This document shows, in pieces, positions 59,218 through 64,000 of a DNA stretch of 64,000 nucleotides. The stretch is from Medicago truncatula (Eukaryota > Streptophyta > Magnoliopsida > Fabales > Fabaceae). The stretch covers positions 2,862,001 to 2,926,000 of the forward strand of contig NC_053046.1 of the NCBI RefSeq assembly GCF_003473485.1. Direction: 5' to 3'. A program made the translations under genes and the position numbers. How positions within the stretch are numbered: the first letter of the stretch is position 1; every line of letters starts with the position of its first letter. A model generated the notes under the pieces. The model was not told the origin of the DNA. It did not search any database and worked only from the letters and a program-made list of their open reading frames with translations.

Positions 59218-59374
59218 AATGTCTGTGAGTAAAAATAGAGTGTGTCATCCATATATTTTGTGCACAGATTTGAGCAATGAGTTGTACCAGAGGACGTATC
59301 GTTTTGAAGAACCCAAGTTCATTTTTTGGATGGAACAACTCTACTTTTTCATGGCGTTCAGGTTTGTGACAACT
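59218..59374 (+). other. Candidate second exon region of F-box 3, unmatched
   Basis: An acceptor TTTTTGTAG ends at 59214, aligned with those of copies 1 and 2, but the following sequence (ATGTCTGTGAGTAAAAATAG ...) does not match WENDITCGEN. It runs open as SVSKNRVCHPYILCTDLSNE to about 59383. It then joins MYB3R-derived sequence. Origin of the 150-base insert unknown. Confidence 0.35.
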
Positions 59375-60510
59375 TGTGTTTGTTGAAATGATGATGATTG
59401 TTGCCTCCTTCTGTATTTAACTACTCAGGAGGACGAGGCCCTATTTGAACTAGTAAAAAGTATGGTATCAAGAGATTGTCTTTTATTGCGAAATCCATGC
59501 CAGGTCGTATTGGAAAGCAATGTCGAGAGAGGTAAGCAATATAATAGATGTTAGTAAGTGCCTGAGACGAAAGCATTTTGTGTGTTCATATTTTATTCTT
59601 TTTGATGTATTGCTATTCTTTTGCAGATGACAACTTTTGTGTGCAAATAAACAATTTGACGTAGCCTTGGATGCTAAATTGATCATTTTTTTATTAAATG
59701 TATTGACTTTTTAAAGAATATACTTTATAAATTCAGTTAGCTTTTCTCAGCAACTTATGAGTTCTGTCACATGTCCTCTCCCTCAAAAATCGGAGAAGAC
59801 ATAAAATTAGAACAATTATACTTGAGCTATATTGATAAAACATGCATTTATGCAGTGTGATAATTCTGTATTATTTGGGTAAGACATGAGTGAATGCTAT
59901 AAAAAATCATTGGAACAGCTCAATGAAGAAGTCGTCGGTATCACCTACTAGGTGTGACATGGATGTTTCCCCTTCCAGTTTCTGCTTTTTTCTAATAAAG
60001 TCGGCAACTAGAATTGTTAATTTTGGCGTGGCAACTCCTAGGGCCTCAGAAAAAAGTGAAAGAAGATTGATTAATTTACCAAATGAGATGGAAACAGTTA
60101 TAGGTTGCAAAGATGCCAACATTGCGGTTAAACACATGAACTCGAACTCGTGGATGGATATGCTTGCTACAAATATTTGCTACAAATATGGATTGTTTCC
60201 CTCCTTCTAGTACTGTTACTTATGAGCCCTATAATTCTCCCAAATGGCAAAAAGTTTCTTTTTCAGATTCAAAGTTTACTGGTAATGAATCTACTCAAAA
60301 TTGAGCTAATCATGAGAAGAAAGTTCAAGTTGGAATGGAAAGCAATAACAAAAGCAACGTGTCTCAACTCCTAAAGCATGATGTGTAATTGGTTTTCATA
60401 ATTTAAAACTCAACCGAGGATTTGTCCTAGAAATTCCATGGAATCATGGACTATGTTTGTAATATTTTATATATAAAGCTTAGCAGAAATCAAAAACATT
60501 TCTGTAGTTC
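59375..60510 (+). pseudogene. Partial MYB3R pseudogene
   Basis: Copies MYB3R sequence from the end of intron 4 onward: exon 5 (EDEALFELVKS with a lost base, then SFIAKSMPGRIGKQCRER in another frame), part of intron 6, and a shortened version of exon 7 (AIKNHWNSSMKKSSVSPTRC, DMDVSPSSFCFFLIKSA, then VATPRASEKSERRLINLPNE). Exon 6 (R3) is missing, and exon 7 lacks internal blocks and acquires frameshifts and stops. It sits directly behind the F-box 3 pseudogene, so a breakpoint near 59375 joins the two. Confidence 0.88.
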
Positions 60511-60900
60511 TATTTAAAGACTAGACTTTCTCCCTAGACTAGACTAGGCTTTGCTTGGAAAACGAAAATGAATAGATAGTGACATTATATGTTTGTTGGT
60601 TATTAATTCCATATTTCCATGTTTGGTTTGTAAAAGAGTGAAGGAGAAGAAAAGTGATAGAAAGCAGAAAGTGAAACAATATTTTGGATTGATTGGGGAA
60701 GCAACAAAATTTTGCTTGACTCTAGAAAGTGATTTCTTTTTCTTTTTCTGCACATGAAATATATATGATAGTATTCATTGAATAGAAGAAAGATCATTAC
60801 AATAGACCTCCAAAAATTGGTCTGGGATACATCCCACCCAATAACAATTTCCAACAACTTTAGACAAACTAGCAAGGACGCAAGGTTATGTGTCACTGCA
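60511..60900. other. Intergenic / LINE-like tail
   Basis: Sequence from about 60760 (ATTACAATAGACCTCCAAAA) looks like the 3' part of a non-LTR element on the minus strand. No gene. Confidence 0.35.
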
Positions 60901-61930
60901 TATTGCAAACTCTATTAACACTTATAACATCAAGTTTTGACATGTTTTTGGAAAAAGAGTATGCCACAGACAATCACCAAGGGCTCTGACCAACAATTTA
61001 GCAATCTTCTTAATCTCTCTCTCCTTGCGAGTCTAGGTATAGCTATTACATGTAGCTCCAAGGTTAATAAGATTACACTGCTCCATCATGATAGAAAATT
61101 TTAGAATCTGTTTAACTATAAAGATACCTCTCTTTATCTCAGAAGGGAGAAAAACTTCGTTGAAGTCTTCTATCATAACCTAAAGACTCGAAATATCTTG
61201 GCGAAGAGCAATAATATAATTCCATAACTGCTTGTGGTTAACTAATTGAGGGCTAGCATAGATGGCAGGGCAAAACGATATGCAATCGACCTTTCTAACG
61301 CAAATGGTGATTTCTTGAAAGTAAGAGCATCCACATCTATGACACTCAATTCGGTAACATAAATGGACCCTACACAATATTTTACATTACTTCACATTTC
61401 CTAATTATTTAAACAACTCAACTTCATTTTTAAAATATTCATATCATCCATAAAAAAATTAAAATGGTCCCACTAATCCTACAATATACTCCTAAAAATA
61501 GTTTCAATTTATTTTTTTAGTCACATTAACACAAAATGTTTGTTAAAGCACAAAAGATACGATGGCCTTTAATGGAAGCGTAGTTAAATCCAAATAGTGG
61601 TGTCTTATCTGACATGGTTTCCTTAAAGATTGATAAACCACGCCGATAATCATGCTCTAAACATCTATCATAGTAATATCATAATTGCAACCACTAATCT
61701 TTAGCAACCAAATACATTTGAACGACTGAAAGCTTCTGATAGAGCACATATATCATAACCTAAACAACTCCAAAATAGTGATGTTTCCAAAAAAGGACGA
61801 TGAGTTTCCATAAGAAAAATAAAGAGAGGGTGATGTTTCCTTACCAAATCCTTAGCATGTCGACGACCCTCATGACTAAGAGCACATTTAATGTTCCAAC
61901 TCCAAATAGTAAAATCTTCAAATTCTGTTG
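60900..61930 (-). pseudogene. L1-type LINE endonuclease relic
   Basis: Minus-strand frames, interrupted by shifts and a MITE-like insertion near 61400-61560, give WNIKCALSHEGRRHAKDLVR, KHHPLFIFLMETHRPFLETS, then FCPAIYASPQLVNHKQLWNY and VMIEDFNEVFLPSEIKRG, ...MEQCNLINLGATCNSYT. These are the WN-RG, ETH, YASP...LW and DFNE motifs of the L1 apurinic-type endonuclease domain. The reverse transcriptase is not present. Confidence 0.75.
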
Positions 61931-62132
61931 TAAAACATATATTGGAATATGATCACAAAAGTGTACTCACACAATGAGGAGAGAAAAACCATTTTAACCA
62001 TATTTCCCCAAATCAGAGAATCCAAACAAAATTTTGTGATTGTCTTGTTTAGTTTCTAGAACCCAAGTAAGACCCAATGGTCATCTTAATTTTTAAATCG
62101 AATAATCTCATTAAAGATACTAACTAACTTAT

Positions 62133-62463
62133 TGTCGAAATTTGGGATCTAACTCATCCTTACAAAACCGGCTTGTAAGGTGAGGATTGCCTCCTCTTTA
62201 TAAACTATTCTCAAGAGTCTTGTCTATCCGATGTGGGACTTGGGTTTTTCCCAATACACCCCTCTCACGCCCAGCACTCTTTGAGCTTGGTGTGTGAATA
62301 GGTTTAGGTGACCCTTGAATTCGACAAGCTCTGATACCATGTTGAAATTTGGGGCCTAACTCATCCTTACAAAACCGGCTTGTAAGGTGAGGATTGCCTC
62401 CTCTTTATAAACTATTCTCAAAAGTCTTGTCTATCTGATGTGGGACTTGGATTTTTCCCAATA
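62133..62463 (-). mobile_element. TRIM retrotransposon, complete
   Basis: Two 124-bp LTRs (62133-62256 and 62340-62463) with few differences flank only 83 bp. A 5-bp target duplication, CTTAT, lies at 62128-62132 and 62464-62468. Directly inside the right (5') LTR on the minus strand is the primer-binding site TGGTATCAGAGC (62328-62339), complementary to initiator tRNA-Met. A purine-rich tract (GTGAGAGGGGTG) precedes the 3' LTR. There is no coding capacity, so mobility would need proteins from another LTR element. Confidence 0.93.
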
Positions 62464-62549
62464 CTTATTGAATAGGAAATATATTTCATTAGTTGCCAAT
62501 AAATGAAAACACAAATAATGGAATCTCTTGATCTAACATCATAAACATA

Positions 62550-63008
62550 TTTTTTTTTATATAACAATGAAGGTCTAAGCCCAAAAGGAAAGAGATTACA
62601 ATGAGATTACATGTGGGATAGAATTCCCCATCAAATCAGAAAGCAATAGCAGACTAATATTGCTAGGATAGACATCAAAAAACAGACCCCCAAATCCATC
62701 GAACAACCATAGTTAGCCAAAGCATCTGTGCATTGGTTTGCTTCACGGTAAGAGTGGCGAACAACAACTTCTCAATCAAGTGCAAGCAATCGATGAATCT
62801 TCTCGACTAACGACCTCTCTCCATAGCTACGATGCCTATGTGAAGTGATAGCTTTCACAATAATTAAGGAGTCAACATGCAACTCAATAAACCAAAATTG
62901 CAACCTTCTAGCATACATGAGATCTTCCAACACTCCCCATAATTCTACCAAACAAGATCCATCTGTGTTCAATCTCACTCAGCCCACCAGTGGAGGACTC
63001 CACTCAGC
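62550..63008 (-). pseudogene. LINE RNase H domain, 5'-truncated
   Basis: Minus strand: VYAEWSPPLVG, TGA in place of Trp, VRLNTDGSCLVELWGVLEDL ... FIELHVDSLIIVKAITSHRH ... LVEKIHRLLALD, then a stop and VVRHSYREANQCTDALANYG. This is the RNase H (RVT_3) domain of plant L1 elements, with the NTDGS, E-x-DS and REAN--AD-LA motifs; the glycine-rich stretch after NTDGS is shortened. The 3' tail (TTTGGGCTTAGACC, then poly-A) ends at the T run near 62550. CATAAACA occurs at both ends and may be the target duplication. Confidence 0.7.
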
Positions 63009-63760
63009 ATAAACAAATTGAAAACCCTAAAAAGAACAAGTTAAATACGATATAAAAATTACTACTTAAAAATTCATCATCATTTATAAAAATGAATTGT
63101 TTTATTCATCAAAAAAATCATCATTTTTTAATTTACAATTAATATATTTATTTTTCAGACGTATACAAAAAATACACATGAGTGGAAACAAACGAGTAAC
63201 TAGTTGCGACGTTAAGCCTTTCTAGATGACAAAATTAATCCTCACAAATAATATCGTTGCCAACACTCAACATAACATTTAAGTTTGATCTTATATCTTT
63301 GGTATCAAAGCTTCCTTGAATTATTCAAACAATTAATTCAAATGGTTAACGAACTCTACAAAAAATAAATTGTTAAATAATTTTTTTATTATACTTCACT
63401 TATCTTTCGGTCAAATCTTAAATTATCATATTCTCACGCCTCAAAGAATCCGACGGTTAAAAAAAAACTTTTACGAGTTCTTTTTTAATAGAAAATATAG
63501 TTTTTTGATTTTTTTTATGTAGTATATTGATAAACCACTAAGCTTTTAAATTTCTGTCTTGAATAAATTTTCTTATCCATCCAGCTGACATGAGTATTGC
63601 AATTCACACAGCTACAAAGAAAGTGCATGATGTGGGCCACAGTCGTCATAAACATTGAAACACGTGTTAATAACAAAGTACATGATAACGTTGGACAAAA
63701 TTGAAAAATCAAATAAAAAAATATAAACAAAAAACGAACGAAGAAGAAAGAACCTTCAGG
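63009..63760. other. Intergenic
   Basis: No gene supported. Confidence 0.5.
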
Positions 63761-64000
63761 AAAAGTGGATCCCACAAATCAACGGTTAAAAGCCATATTT
63801 GGAACAATCAACGGCTCCACTTCATCACACGTCACCATCTCTTATCTCTCCACTTTTCCTTCTAGCGCTTTCTTATTTCTTCTCTATGGACCCCACCAAC
63901 ACACACGCTCCTTTTTATTCCTATCCTCTCCTTCGAAACTTCTAGAATCTCTCTAAACAAACGCTAACCTAACGCCGTCGCCGGTGGCAGTTTCTTCTTC
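63761..64000 (+). promoter_or_regulatory. Probable promoter/leader of a gene right of the window
   Basis: Composition shifts to CT-rich leader-like sequence (CTTATTTCTTCTCTATGGACC, CTATCCTCTCCTTCG, then AACGCCGTCGCCGGTGGCAG). A perfect three-unit heat-shock element GAAACTTCTAGAA is at 63935-63947. No start codon with a convincing frame is seen before the window ends. Confidence 0.45.

Noticed and set aside
1-64000. CRISPR arrays, bacterial operons or other prokaryotic systems
   Set aside because: No regularly spaced repeats with spacers and no ribosome-binding sites; all genes are spliced or plant-type.

Overview
The window is nuclear DNA of a flowering plant, most likely a legume close to Medicago. 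Supporting signs are AT-rich intergenic DNA, GT-AG introns with TA-rich bodies, a legume-type gene set (remorin, F-box/FBA, PR-5 thaumatin-like proteins, three-repeat MYB, TFIIE beta), many short non-autonomous DNA transposons and several L1-type LINE relics. The species is inferred; only the protein families and element structures are read from the sequence. Exon borders were set by hand from splice consensus, reading-frame phase and family knowledge, without transcript data.

Layout. 0-14 kb: a near-identical direct duplication (1-1765 and 11819-13605), each copy carrying a MULE-type MITE and a decayed remorin last exon. Between the copies lie a tRNA-derived SINE, a deleted PIF/Harbinger element (2626-5190), a MULE MITE, a 1.57-kb Mutator-like element (6479-8043) and F-box gene 1 (9308-10729). 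13.6-23 kb: an L1 ORF1 relic, one small possible gene (16387-16599, minus) and a MITE/SINE graveyard (Stowaway, MULE, hAT). 23.3-30.3 kb: an intact five-exon remorin gene, F-box gene 2 (26992-28338) and a third decayed remorin last exon. 31.1-34.8 kb: a four-exon TFIIE beta gene on the minus strand. 35-40 kb: MITEs and a probable Pack-MULE carrying a SET-domain fragment. 40.5-46.2 kb: two minus-strand thaumatin-like (PR-5) genes. 47-50 kb: three L1 3' ends. 51.5-52.7 kb: an unusual nested inverted-repeat element. 53.3-56.5 kb: a seven-exon R1R2R3-MYB (MYB3R) gene. 57.5-60.5 kb: an F-box pseudogene fused to a partial MYB3R pseudogene. 60.9-63 kb: L1 endonuclease and RNase H relics flanking an intact TRIM element. 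63.0-64.0 kb: probable promoter/leader of a gene lying beyond the right edge, with a heat-shock-element match.

How it fits together. The recurrent theme is local amplification of an F-box unit (5' UTR intron, F-box/FBA CDS, MITE, TRIM solo LTR, small candidate second exon, remorin 3' exon fragment). The intact remorin gene stands directly upstream of F-box 2, so the unit probably arose by unequal exchange in a remorin-F-box pair, then spread and degenerated. A later copy landed beside MYB3R and was joined to a partial copy of it. TFIIE beta, MYB3R, remorin and the PR-5 genes otherwise look like independent single genes. I did not find an obviously new molecular system. The most unusual items are the F-box/remorin array, the TE insertion series that dates it, the GC-AG intron of remorin with a MULE MITE next to its acceptor, the Pack-MULE, and the nested palindrome at 51.5-52.7 kb.
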